Part shown: in pieces, positions 24,387 to 37,102 of the stretch
Layout of the letters: each line of letters starts with the position of its first letter
Numbering within the stretch: the first letter of the stretch is position 1
Assembly (NCBI GenBank): GCA_013397795.1
Contig: VZTJ01004775.1
Span: 1,264,119-1,328,118, forward strand
Length of the DNA: 64,000 nucleotides
Source: Orthonyx spaldingii
Lineage: Eukaryota > Chordata > Aves > Passeriformes > Orthonychidae
Direction of reading: 5' to 3'
Notes under the pieces: model-generated
The model's database searches: none
The model's input: the letters and a program-made list of their open reading frames with translations, nothing else
What the model was told of the DNA's origin: nothing
Position numbers and translations under genes: made by a program

Positions 24387-27175
24387 TGGCTTTTTCACAT
24401 TTCAACTTTTCAATACACCAACCCTTTGATTTTCACCATCCTTTCCTCTACTTCCCAAACCAAGAAAAAATTAGCATCACCCTTACACGCAAGCAAAAGG
24501 AACAGCAGTCTCTGGATCTATCAGGCATATTCTCAATGTCAGTTCAGGGCATAAAACCCTCCCCAACTTTTTCACCGACATAATTTCACATACATCTTAA
24601 GTAGGAGGCTACTGCCAAACTTGAGAAGTAGATATCTTTTAGGACTTCATGATAGAGTCATATTTGGAGCTCTCAACTACAATGCTTTTAATTAACTGAG
24701 AAACATGTTAGTCATTAAAACAATGTGGGAAATAATCGTGTCACTTTTAAATTTCCCTGTTCTGAAACAAGACTGACACTTTTGAAGCACAAATAAGAGA
24801 GAAAAAGAGATCATTTTTTCCACTTGTTCAGCTGAAATCCTCCACACTCTGCAAAAATAAGGCTGGGAATTTCCTGAGAACAGTCCTGAATAAAATAGAG
24901 AAGAAATTCCCTGAATTTGCAGTATCAATTCAATTAAAAAATAGCACATGAAAAGCCTTTTTGGCTAGGATCCATGCATATAAAGACTCAGGATAACAGA
25001 AGAAAAGCATTTATACTTTCCCAACCTTGGGACAAGTCTGAAGCAAATTTCAAACTAAGTTCTGATTTGGTTGTTCATTCATTTCTCAAAACAACAGAAT
25101 TTGTCATCCTTCCTGCAATAAAGAACACAAAACTTCCAGTATTAAGTTTTGTACAGCTCTATACAAAGTAGTAAGGAATTTGCATTATATGAATGAAACA
25201 ATTATTTTGCTGACAAGCTCAATGTAACTATGAGCTTAAAATTTAAAAATATGGACTGATTTAGCCAAGGCAGTAAATTCAGTGGTATAGTAGTTACAAA
25301 GACAGTTTCATACACATTCCATTCTCCCAGAAGTCTTTAAAATAGTAGGAGCAAACGTGATTTAATTTCAGAAAAACATGAACAGTTCAGCATTTTCTCA
25401 GACTCATCTTGGCCCTTCTTCTGGGTTTTCTCAGCAGTTTGAAAAAACTTTAATGAATTTGCAGCCAAAAAATAAGAACTGAAACCCTGCAAACTGATCA
25501 CCAACCTAAAGGATGTCACCAAGCATTCATCAGTGAGAACCATCCTCTATTTCCTATTGAGCTAACCAGGATTGAAACAATGGCATGGAGACAAATGGCA
25601 CCATAACACGTTAGCAATGTCCTGCAGTCTCTGCTCTGTCAGATGTGTCAACATCATGCACATGGGGAATAAGGCTGCTTGTTCAGAGAGATAAGTTTAT
25701 CAAACCGTGCTTCAAATTTCTTGGGGCTTAGGCATGTTGTTCTGCTCTCTAGGACTGATACAATATCTCCCTCATTCTTCAGGTCCTTCGAACACCCTCT
25801 AACCAACTGCCTAACCCCATTCCATTGATGAAAACCAGTAAAAATTTAACTAAAAATAAGCATTTACCTTAACCAAGAAGGAAAACATGATTTTCTTTTC
25901 TCCCTTATCAGGTGCCCTACTAAATTTAAAGACACATCCTTGAGATTTTCGTCCCTCTTTCTCTGTAACTACTTCAGTTACTGTTCAGCTGTATAAAACA
26001 CATGAAACATCAGCAACTGGTGCCAGTACTCTAACTTGTTTACTACTGTTGGCAAGTCAGCCCTAACTGACTTGGGTCTTAGTGTCCCCCTCTGGCGATC
26101 AGCTAGAGATAGTAGATGTCCCAGTATAGAGGCAATCCTCCCTGAAGGTTGTCCCAGTACACAGAGCTTTCCTTCCTTGAGAAGTAAACTGGTAAATGAA
26201 CTGCTGATCTATTTTTTTCAGAGAACAAAATTCCCTTCCATAGTCTGTTTCAGCAGCCTTGCACTTTGTATGTATGGTGGAGTATGTATTTTATAGGGAA
26301 AAACTATGATGTTTATTTACCAGGGGCTCAGAAATGGTTATTAAAATTAGATAAGAAAAGCAGTATAGACGAGTCTGGACAATGCCCCAAACCCTAGGCA
26401 ACCTGCTAATTTATGGAACAGTGCCTCATTTTTCTTCTTGATATCTTCTCTGACACAGAAGAAGCCATGAAAGACCCATCAAAAATGCATGTATCAAAGC
26501 AGGCATATGAGCAACACTTGGCAGCTCTGAAAATATGAACATCACTCATTGTTTTGTGTATGTTCTATCAAGCTGTGAAAATGAGCCTCTCAAAGAAGGT
26601 GTGGGGGAGAATATGTGTCTATTACACTCCAAGACCTCAAAAAGCAACAACTTAACAGTCTACACTGCTTTCCCATACTATAATAATCACTGAAATATGT
26701 AAATCCATAGAAAAAGGTCATAACCAAATAATGTCCCTACCCTCTTGAGATGCCGTATCTAGTTATGTTTGACATTTAAGGTTGGAATTTTCATGCTGAA
26801 GTTTCAGAAGCCCACAGACACTAATAGTCATCTACATCCACCTTTATCAGAAATCTTTTTAAGATGTAAGAAAGCTGCGTTTCTAACTCCTTATGAACTA
26901 GAGAGGTTAAGAAGTTAAAGGGCTCACAGTTCACATATTCTTTTCCTGTTTTAAATACAAGAACGATCTTATTTGTGGAAGGAAACTGCCGCATTAAGCC
27001 ACAGCAAATGTACTTAATGAAAATAGATAAAGGAGTCTCTTCAGGTTAGTCCAACATGTGTCTCACATTTACCCACTTAAATTTCACCAAAAAAAGTCCA
27101 GTTTCTCAACTAGTCTTTTAAGCCTTTCTTCTAGTCTATGTTGATCCTTTGAATCCATATTGTTAGAAGCAGTAT
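24387..27175. other. unassigned non-coding DNA
   Basis: No gene or classifiable repeat is seen. Open frames stay below 90 codons and have no family motifs. Confidence 0.5.
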
Positions 27176-27250
27176 TGATAAGGACAGCAGAACAGAACAG
27201 CATTTTACTCTGATAAGGACAGTAGAAAAGAACAGAACAGAACAGTACAG
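27176..27250. repeat. two-copy 35-bp direct repeat with AGAAC microsatellite core
   Basis: TGATAAGGACAG begins at 27176 and again at 27211. Each copy runs into AGAACAGAACAG units. Copy two has one extra AGAAC-type step and a few substitutions. Confidence 0.88.
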
Positions 27251-28204
27251 CCTCGGAGAAGTACATAAAGGATATAACCTAGGCAAACAAAAGTCAGGCA
27301 AAATGCAAGCAGGATGCCAGCTCAGCTCTGCAAGGCTGACAAAGCAGAAGTTATGCAAAATAACAATATTGTGCTTACTCAAAGCTGGAGTTGACGAACA
27401 GCCACCTAAAAAGGACACCAGACATTGAAGACAGACCCCAAAGAACCAAATAAAAACTTCCAAAAAGTGATGCGACTATGTAAAATAAAGTGATACATAT
27501 GCATCAAGTAAGGGGGCATAGCTAATGAATAGATAATCAGTGTGTATGATAAACACTCTTCACCCAATGCTCAGGGCACTCGATTAGAGGAAGGATCCTC
27601 TGACTGACCAGCACGCTGTAGTAAAGAATGCCTGCTTTCTAATACTCAAAACTGTCTAAGAAAGTTTCTATCTGGCTGATTTTGGTATCAGTATCAACTA
27701 CAAAAGGGAAGGGAAAAAAGGCACTTCCATTACCTCTGTTAGTGGTCTTCACCAGGGCTATCTGATCACGATCCATTAATTTCCAAGGAATGCCTTTGCA
27801 TCAGCAATGACAGAAATAATAACTGTGTCAGCACTGACAGAAATGTGCAAATTCAAGTATCCTGTTACTATACAAATATTTTTGCTTAACTTTTCTACAG
27901 TGAGTTTCACTATTTTTTTCTTTCTTTTTTTCAATCCCCAAAACACCACCACCACAAATTTCCTAAGTATATCAGTGCAATGGAAAATTGTGGTGCAAGT
28001 TGTAGGTTCTCCTAGCAAGGCTGATCACAGCTCTAGGTGAATCAGGACATGTACTCACTCAGTTCTAGCCTCTTCTTCCTGGATTAATTACTCAGCAAAA
28101 GAGACTACAAAATGGCAGTTAGCACATTCCCATCACTCATACAAGACAAACTCAGCTGTTCAAATCAATATTCGTTAGCAGGCAGAACAAGCCAGTTTTG
28201 AGAG
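27251..28204. other. unassigned non-coding DNA
   Basis: No gene or repeat is recognised. A pyrimidine-rich stretch lies near 27905-27935. Confidence 0.5.
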
Positions 28205-28600
28205 TGTTCTAATTAGACAATAGAGATTATTACAAAACACCTGCAATGTTTGTAATCGTTTAAAATAATGAGAATTAGTATTAGCTTCCAAAGGCACCAT
28301 ATGGTAAATGCTCATTCCAGGCGGGCGGTCCCTCAGACTCTCAGTGTTTCAAAGTGATCATTAACATTTTTTTTATCTAAATGAACTTGTTCGCAGTTAA
28401 TGCATTGGCCACTGGTTTGTCCTCTGCATGTTGACCGCACATAACGCTGGCCTAATTGCAGTGCCTCCTCATCTCATGCTACAGGATCTGAGCTGGCTTC
28501 TTCGGGACGTGACACCACCAGACCAAGACCCCCAGGAGAACAACTTTCCTCCTCCTCCCTGTGGTCGATAATCTCAGAGGCCTTAGAAGCCATTTTCAGA
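28205..28600. promoter_or_regulatory. candidate conserved regulatory element (motif-dense, unproven)
   Basis: The stretch is dense in words used by developmental regulators: TAATTAG (28210-28216), an E-box CACCTG (28238-28243), TAATC (28253-28257), an E-box CATATG (28298-28303), GGCGGGCGG (about 28320-28328), TTAATGCATT near 28398 and TAATTG (28453-28458). CpG and GC rise from about 28320 onward compared with the flanking AT-rich DNA. Such clustering is typical of vertebrate non-coding enhancers, but single motifs occur by chance and I cannot test conservation. It could instead be the edge of a promoter or an exon, since a minus-strand mini-ORF overlaps its right part. Confidence 0.25.
28474..28593 (-). 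other. 39-residue minus-strand ORF, unassigned
   Basis: This is a short ATG-to-TGA frame on the minus strand. The start context is aaaATGG, with G at +4. The product starts MASKASEIIDHREEEE, continues with a Gly/Leu-rich middle (GGLGLVVSRP) and ends EEASSDPVA. It is acidic, and more GC-rich than typical chance ORFs of this window. The ORF lies in a GC-raised patch and its stop is followed by AT-richer DNA. I do not recognise the protein. It might be a first coding exon or upstream ORF of a minus-strand transcript, or chance. There is no TATA box or clear donor site nearby to decide. Confidence 0.15.
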
Positions 28601-29906
28601 CAAAAAGTGTTACTCAGTATTTTCTAAGCTAATGTCACAAACCCAGGGCCCCACACCCAAGGCTGTATTGCAATGATGTGTCACAGCAGTGGTGCCTCCA
28701 CGGGCTGGCAGCCGGGGCTCTGAGTGCAGAGCTGCCCAGCAGAGTCGTGAGAGCCCCACAGTCTCTGCATCAGCACTTCTGGGTCTACAGTGCCAGAGGC
28801 AGCGTCTGAGTATACCCCTCAGAAACCCACACCAGCTTCTTTACAAATGGTAAAAATTAAGCTTTACATTTACATACTGCTTAATCTCATGGTAAACAAA
28901 TTAAACAAATATGATATCCTTTCTGTAAGTCGTATCAGCAAATTTGGGTAGTTCGAGTCACTGATTGTATTTTCTAATTGCAAGAAAAGCAGGTTAAACA
29001 GCCACAGTGTTGTGGAAACAATACATGATAACAAATACAAATATCCCCATAAAGTAGCTATTGCCATATCTCTTTTAAAGAAGGATAAATTCAGATATAG
29101 TCTGTCCACACCAAGACAGAAATTATCACAGAGAAAAATCTTCCTATGTCGGTATGAAAACAGGCCTGTGTCTCCCCCAGGCACACTTTGTGCAGTGACT
29201 CCTGGGAGCTGATTGGGAAAGGAAAAGAAGGAAGATAAAGGAGTTACTTCTTTAGCTTCTCCCTTTAAAAAACAAGAAAAAGAAAGCAGATTCCAAATAA
29301 ATGTAAATATGCCATTTTACAAACCAAATAATGTATCAGTTAAGGTTCTCAGCCACACTATTTGTAAGTATAACTACTTTAAGATGCCAAAGAGAGAAAA
29401 AGAGATTCAGGAAACTGAGGAAACAGAGACAAATCTTAAGATTATATAAGTCTAAACTTAGATAAACTTGGTAAGGTTTTTGCTACTAAGCAATAATTAC
29501 ACAGAACTGTGTTTACCTATCAACTTTCATGGCAGAGATCTGCAAGCATGTTACTTACAAACTATTACATCACTGTTCCCATCCCTGATACGCAGCCACC
29601 ATTTTTACAGCATAGAAGCTGCGTAAATGCACTCTGCAGATTATTGAAGATAGGCATACAAACTGAACTGTAATCAATTGAAACAGTAGGGAAAACACAG
29701 AACAGGAGTTGAATCACCTCAGTTGGGAATTAATTAAGACTCTGGGGTGAAAACTCCAAGTCTTCCAGAAAAAATATCACTGGATTTTTAAAGATTAAAA
29801 GTAAAAAGGGCCTCCTTTGAAATATTTAACAACCAGTCATGGTACCTTTAGCTGTGGTGGTGGACATTAGTTTTGAGTAAACTTGGGGAGGGAAAAAGCC
29901 TAACAA
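28601..29906. other. unassigned non-coding DNA, first 200 bases relatively GC-rich
   Basis: 28640-28810 is richer in G and C than its surroundings (for example ccacgggctggcagccggggctctg), then the DNA returns to AT-rich. No exon with convincing splice sites was found. 29210-29450 is purine-rich. Confidence 0.45.
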
Positions 29907-29963
29907 AGATCAGATGATCTTTCAAGATCCCTTCCAACTTGGGCTATTCTATGATCCTATTAA
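29907..29963 (+). mobile_element. CR1 3'-tail fragment, plus strand
   Basis: The words 'agatgatctttcaagatcccttccaacttgggctattctatgatcctatt' match the final bases of CR1 including two terminal octamers (attctatg, atcctatt). No CR1 body precedes it. Confidence 0.85.
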
Positions 29964-32900
29964 ATAATCAGGACAGATTTTGCTATTTTAGAGCATGATC
30001 TTGTTATAAAGACAGTGATTTTTTTGCCTTTATTTTATTGTTTGAAATTTTGAGAAAGGTCAAAACTTCAGAGAAATGTTTTCATCACTGAAATGTATCA
30101 AGTGGCTTTTGCAGGCTGCTACTAGAAAAATAAAATTAAGCATTTACATTTAGACATGTAAAATTAGAATTTTTTTCTGGTTCGTTCACCTCCCCTTGAG
30201 AGAAACTAAATTTCATTAAACAAATGTGTCAAAAATATATTTTGCTGAATGTTTTGGTAAGATCTACATTAGCCCTGCTATAGACTTCTTGCAAAAGAGA
30301 ACCCCAGGAGATATAAATAATGCATATGCCACTCTGCTGCCCTTTCACAAACTGCAGCAAGTGATACACCAAAGGTGGTGCAGATGAAAAGAGAAGACAT
30401 GACTCCTGGGTCAAACCACAATCAACAGACCCCTCAAATTGAGCAGCTGTGAGCTGCTAGATCAAAATACACAAGGCAGTCTTGCCACTCCTCCACCAAG
30501 GTGTTTCAAAACTTGGAGGCACAAAGGTGATGCAAAGCCATCATTACTGTTTTCCTGACTGGCTGGGGTTTTCCCTGTTGCTTCTCCTGAATATGTAACC
30601 CTGATTTGGACCAGTATTTTGTCAGAAAGCTTTTTCCCCAGCTTTTTTCCCGTTCATTCAGCTTAGCTAGAATTAAATGACCATATCACAGCGCAAAATG
30701 GGATAGATAGCACCAGGAATGTTTGTTTCATGAGACAGCAAAGCCCAAGAACACAGTAAGAAAACCTGAGGCAGGATTTATTACAAGGTTTGTCCTTGCC
30801 CAGGGTTTTACACTTCATCTTCCTCATTCATTTTATTTTGAATATATGTGGATTGTTGCTCTGAATTGTTCTGGTAAAGCACTGCCTGCTAGAGAGGTTG
30901 TGATCACAAACTCTTTGGGCACCGGCGTTTGTCACCATGATTGCAATTCACAGCAATACATAAACTTTTTTTAAATGCTGTGAACATAGCTTCAGGCGGT
31001 TAATAAAGCTGCTTGCCAGTCCCCTACCTTCTTCCCCTGATAACTTATTCAAATTGTAATTGCTTGCAGTGTGCACCCTATATCACATAACTACTTCTGT
31101 TATATGTACTCCCTGGGGCCATCCATCACCCCTGCCTACCAGCAAAGTCCTTGTTCCTGCCCAGTGATGGCAGCCAGGGTACCACTAACATGCATGGGTT
31201 TGTGCCCAATCTCAACTGACACCCTCCAGCCACAACTGACTCTCTTCTGCATTTATCATTTCAAATTTCTCTTATCCTCAAATCCAACTTAGTCCACCAC
31301 TTACAAATCAACATTTCGGCAAGTATTTCCAACAGACCTATATTTGTTACATGTGGAAAACAGCATTTTTTCCGTCTTTTCTCCCCTGGAAAGCTCAAAG
31401 GCCAAGTCTCCTCTTACTCAAACAGCAGTTGCATCAGCTTTACTCTGTATTTCACAGATGTAAGTCACTGCTTCCTTGGCCTGGGAGTACAAATAGCAAC
31501 AAACTGGTGAAGGAGGTAGTAATGTTCTTTCTGATTAAGAAAAAGCACTAAGCAAAACTACATCTTTACAGCAGTTGTAAGGCACATAAAATTGAAAGGA
31601 TAATATCACAAAGGCAGACTAAGCTGGGTAATCTTCCCTAACCTACACTCCTAAGTAGTACACTTCAACACTTACTTGTAGTACATATTTTTATCTTTGT
31701 CATTAATTTTGTAGCATTCCAAGTTATAGTGGGCTTTTTCCTTAGATGCATAAGAGTGTATGCAGTCTGAAGACTTCCCAAAAGCATTTTAAATGAGATA
31801 GACTGCACTAATAGTAAGAAGAGGCTGTGTCCTGGGGCAAGGATAATTCAAGCTTGACTCAGATATGCAGAAATCTCTGTGTAGTGTAAAGACACAGTAA
31901 ATAAAATGGTGGGCCTTCTTCAACATGGCCTCTTTTGGCTTTACTTTTGAATCCCACACTTATCCCTGCAGAAGGTCTGTGATCTGACCTGCAGCTTCTA
32001 GTCTTGGATGTCACAACAGTATTTTGATACATCTTAATTGCAACACTTCACACCCTGAATTTCTAGTGAAGGCCCTTCTTCAGGAAAAGGATGACAAAAA
32101 TGATAACAAATACTGTAATTTAAAACTATCAAGATGCTTCAAAACATGTTGGTGTTTTGAAGTACTAATGTGCTTCACCAAGAAAACAATTTACTAACTG
32201 TTCTTCTTTATGTACAGATCTTCATAGCTCTGCATAGCGGGTTTTGCAAGCAAATTAATCCTCAAAGCATCCCAGAGTGCATGTATTAGTTCAACTTCAT
32301 AGACCAAAACTGCAAAAAAATCAAGAGGGTGAGTTGTAAGGCATGCCCAAAGCTATATAAAAAGTGATAGATCTGGTACTATTACTCTTGAAAGTCTTGA
32401 TCTAACATCTACACCCAAAGACTTCATAGCTGTCTCTCAAATGGTGTGCGCAGCCTCACAAAGACGGACAAAGCTAATAGAAACTGAGAACACATTTACC
32501 TGGTCATCAAGAGGCAGCCCTAAGCTGCAAGCTGGCCAGAAGTGAGCTAGTTCTGCCAAGAAACAGTGTGGTCACCTGAACTCAGGTGTGGCACCACACT
32601 AACAGAAGTCAAATGAAACTGCTGAGCATCAAGTGTCAAGTTCTATTTACCATCCTGAAGAAAATCCTCACATCTGGATGACTTAGATTAGGAAGTGAGC
32701 GGCAATATGTTTGCCTCTACCAGAACACACAGCTATGTCTTGGAAAAACTTAGTCCTGAAACACATTTACCCTCAAATCTGTTTGACTTCAGCAGATGTT
32801 TTTTCAGTGATCCTGAGGTACAAGCTTAACAAGTGGTTGGGACATATACTGGGACAGACAAGTACCTCTTTCTTTTTCTCTATCTCCTAATGACCTGTCT

Positions 32901-35900
32901 TCTTCCTCCTCTAACGCCCATTTGCTCTGTGGGTTTACAGTTTTTAGCTCAAGGATTGTCTCTTACTGAGCAGATGGATAGTACCTAGCTTAATACGTAC
33001 ATACTGCTGAAACACACATCATTATAATTTCCCTAACAGAGTATTATACCAAACCATCCCTCCCTCCTCTAGTGACCTCTCACTGAAATGGTTCGATTGA
33101 GCACTAGAGTATTATATTTGTTACGAAACACTATACTGGCTTTTGCCACAGATATTCTTAGTCCTCTGCACATGTACTGAGCCAGCAGAGGTCCAAGTAC
33201 AAGGAAAATGTGATGGGTGTAAGCCAAAGCATGGTATTACTTTTAGCTCATGGCTGATTAATGTATGTGAAAAGAAAAGATAAGCATTTAATTGTTACTA
33301 GAAGTGGGGAAGCTCATCAGGGCTGAATTAGTAGAATCTGTGACCTAATTTCATCATTGTTTTAATGTTCTCTAAACTCAGAGCCCATGCTCCTGCCAAA
33401 ATGAGGCAGACTGTTCTTCAGACTGCCTTCTGCAATGGATTTTCCCTTCTTCTCCCTCTGAAACTTGATATTGCTTCTAAATGAAGATGACCAGCCCATC
33501 CACTTGTAATTACTTCTATGCTGCCGTAAGATACTCCACCCTTTATTTTTTGTGTGTTCAGGCCCTGGTTTTCCTGGAACACCAGATTTAAGGTTCTACA
33601 CCAATTTCATCCTAACTGTGGTAGGACAGACAGCAGCTCCTCCAAGTGTCCCAGAATATGCATATGTACAAAGCACATGTGAGATACTGTATGCTATGTA
33701 TTTATACATTATCCCAAAGATATATATGTTATCCTAGGGAAGTCTTCAGAATAATCAAGTTGTAAGACCTTGGAATAACTGAGACAGGGTTGGATGTGAC
33801 ACTCAGGTGTCCTAGTAGAAATGAACCTAGACCTCCATTCCTCAAAAGAGAATTTGTTCAGCAGCCTAGCTCTAACACTGGGGGACATGCCTAACTTTAG
33901 GGTAGAATCAATGTATTTTCCCCCAGAAAAAACAAATATATTACCATCCCTTTCCCTTTTTTACTTCCCTTTGGGAGATCATGCTCTGCATGAGGGCAAA
34001 GGGAGGAAATTTTCTTAATCTTGCAAAAAAAAAATTAGAAATAACAAAAAGGGAAAGGAAGTGGACTAGGGAGAACAGTTTTGTTTCCTTTTCCTACCTC
34101 CCCTTTCCATTGGAAAAAGTCTGTTTGGAAAGCATTTCTTTGCAGGTGTTTCATTCAATAGGAGACCAAACACCTCAAACTCTTTCTGACACCAGTAGAG
34201 TCCAGGGTGCTTAGCTCCTCTTAGGATGAAACCATAAATATGAAAGAGCTTGAGTTATTGTTTAGGAAGAAAAATAGTAACTGAAATTAGATCTCTCCCC
34301 TCTTTGTCCCATCATTTAAGACAAATCATTTACCTTCCTAGAGACCATGAAGAGTTCCAAATTCTTCAGGCTGCTTATCCAACATGAGACTTAACACTCC
34401 CAAGCAGGACTTCTTCAAAACAACACTGCTTCTGCTTTGCAACTTACATGACCAGAGAGTCTGTGATTAGCCCAATATTTTATCTCTGACACTGTAAGAA
34501 ATATCACTTGCATAAACCTTGCTGTCCTTAGTAAAAGTGGAAGTACTTGGCAAAAGCCAATAAAATGAGGAACAATGACAGCAATCTCCAACAAATACCT
34601 AAGCAACAAATGAGCCAGCTGCCCACGCATATGCACACACACATAGACATTTTTTTTCTTCACATGGTGCATTCACCAGCAGAAAATGTGTCATAAGGAC
34701 ACTGATATTTTAACTTTATGCTATACAAAGCACTGGCAGGGAAATGGATGAGGTGCTTTCACAGATCCTTAACTCCTGATTCACATTTCTCTTTACAAAC
34801 TAAGTTTAGTATCCAGCTTCTCTATTAAATGGTTCTGCTTTTTCCTGGATTCTCACCAAGGAGAGCAAGAAAAGGAGATGGTGTCTAATATTTTATGAAT
34901 GCAACAAAACTTTCTGTCCTCTCTTTCACACCACTTCTACTTTTCTTCAAACTTTTGAGCAATAAAATACAACAGCTAAAGAGTAAGGAAATAGGAAATT
35001 GAAACACTTAAGGCTGTTCCAACCACTGGTGCTGATCAGGGAAACACTCTTACGCCAGTAGTTCCAGGTCTGGAAAAAGAGAAAAAAGGGAAGATCTACA
35101 CTATCTCAGCAGAGCAAACAGAAAGATATAGGCCTCACTAGTTCAGCTGAGACATCATGAAGCATTTGAAACATGAGAGAAATTTTGAACCTTGGGAATT
35201 TACTGCAGCAATAACACGACCTTAAAGGGCTATTATTCAAGGTTCCTGAGAAAAATTGCTCACTGTTCTCTTTCACTGACCTCTACTATGAGTCCCTAGT
35301 TTCAAAACTTTGAGAAATTCTGAAAATACAGCATGCAATATTCAATTCTAGAAGTTATCCAGCTGAAATCACTAGACCTGCACAAAACTAGAAGACACCA
35401 TTTAGATCCAAGGAGAGAATATTCTGTAAGGACAGTGTCGAGGTCCATTCTTCCATTTGTTATAGGGTTGGTCTTGCAGTGCTTAAAAGGGGTACTTTGG
35501 GGCATGCTCCTGTTTAAAACATCTCTGGATCCAAGTTATTGTTCCAGCTGCTATGCCTGCAGCATTTTGGCTGTACACTCCATTTGCTGTTAAGAAAGGT
35601 GTTTAATATTACAACTAGAAATTTGTTCAATTTTTGAAAACTGAAGTACAGTCAGACAATATACTCATGACTACTTTAAATTCTATTATACGCTTTTGTT
35701 ATCTCAGGAGTTGTGTGGCAGTACTCACACCCATAGGAAGCCTTGTTTCTCCAAACAGTAAATCAAGAAACTCTCTCTTCTTTGGACAGTAATTCAGCAG
35801 CATTTTCTCACAACTCTGAATTCTCCTCTTTCTCCCTTCTTTCCTGCAAAATCCCACTGATGATCAATCTCATTAAGCATATTAATATGCTCCACCATAT

Positions 35901-36228
35901 TTGGCCTTAACTTATTTACATTACTCTAAAGCTTCATGTGATCCAGTTTTGGTCTGCACCTTGAAAGATAAACCAAGACCTCTGTACAGATGAGCTCTGA
36001 GGTTCTGCAGCAATGTCTGTCACCACAGTACCTGTCCACATATTTGCACAACTCACCTACAGATGTTCATTCTTAATATTAAGCCTTTGGTTGCTTATTT
36101 TTACAGATTTCAGAGGAAAGAACTGAGGTGACTTCCTCAAGCTAGAACTTTTCTGTATTTAATAGGCCTACAATTGCTTTCTCGGAGATCTAGAGAAATT
36201 AAGGAGAAATACTCAGCCATGCTGAGCC
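29964..36228. other. unassigned non-coding DNA
   Basis: No gene, RNA or classifiable repeat is seen in this long interval. An A run occurs at 34025-34034. Open frames are all below 90 codons, on both strands, without motifs. Confidence 0.5.
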
Positions 36229-36258
36229 ACTTTGAAGTAACCAACTTTGAAGTAACCA
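36229..36258. repeat. 15-bp perfect tandem duplication
   Basis: The unit actttgaagtaacca occurs twice head to tail without mismatch (36229-36243 and 36244-36258). This is a recent-looking slippage duplication. Confidence 0.95.
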
Positions 36259-36520
36259 CAGGGAAGGAGTCAAGCACCTCTAATGAGACCACCTATCCCC
36301 TCCTGTCCACAGCAGGACCAAAATTCACCATTTAATTTTGCTGTCAGAAGGAAAGAGTAATCAGTCATTGTCAGCCAAGGTAACTATATTCATAGTGATG
36401 ACCTACATGAGAAAATGTAAAAATACCATTTTCAACTCCCCAGCCTAGACAGATCCTTCCATACGAATCTGCTCCCGTTAAAAAATCAGAAATTATTTCA
36501 GTGATGAGAATGGTAATGAA

Positions 36521-37102
36521 AGAATCATTGAATGGCTTGGGTTGGAAGGGACCTTAAAGATCGTTTAGGTCAACCCCCCTGCCATGGACAGGGACACCTT
36601 CCACTAGACCAGGTTGCTCCAAAACCCATCCAACCTGGCCTTGAACATATCCAGGGATGGGACATCCACAACTTCTCTGGGCAACCTGTTCCAGTGCCTC
36701 ACCACTCTCACAGTAAAGAATTTTTTCCTAATATCTGATCTAAACCTACTCTCACTTTGAAACCATTCTCCCTTGTCCTTTCACTACATGCCCTTGTAAA
36801 AAGTTCCTTTCCATCTTTCTTGTAGGTTCCCTTCAGGTATTAGAAATCCGCAATTGGGTCACCCCAAAGCCTTCTCTTCTCCACACTCAACCATCCCAAT
36901 TCTCTCACACTTTCCTCATAGGAAAGGTGCTTCATCCCTCTAAACATCTCAGTGGTCTCCTCTGGACTTGCTGCAACAGATCCATGTCCGTTCTATGCTG
37001 GGGACCCCAGAACTGGATGCAGTTCTCCAGGTGGGGTCTCACCAGAGTTGAGTAGAGGGAAACAATCATCTCCCTTGAGCTGCTGTCGACACCTCTTCTG
37101 AT
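36521..37102 (-). mobile_element. CR1 LINE, minus strand, 3' part
   Basis: Read on the minus strand this is the last 580 or so bases of a CR1. The 3' tail lies at 36521-36535 (complement attcaatgattcttt). Next comes the classic block around 36536-36620 (plus-strand cttgggttggaagggacctt, ccatggacagggacacctt). Then come the words for the ORF2 C-terminus (ctctgggcaacctgttccagtgcctcaccac) and thumb (cccagaactggatgcagt, aggtggggtctcacc). It is 5'-truncated near 37102 (ctcccttgagctgctgtcgacacctcttctgatt). The frame is broken in several places, so no ORF survives. Confidence 0.93.
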
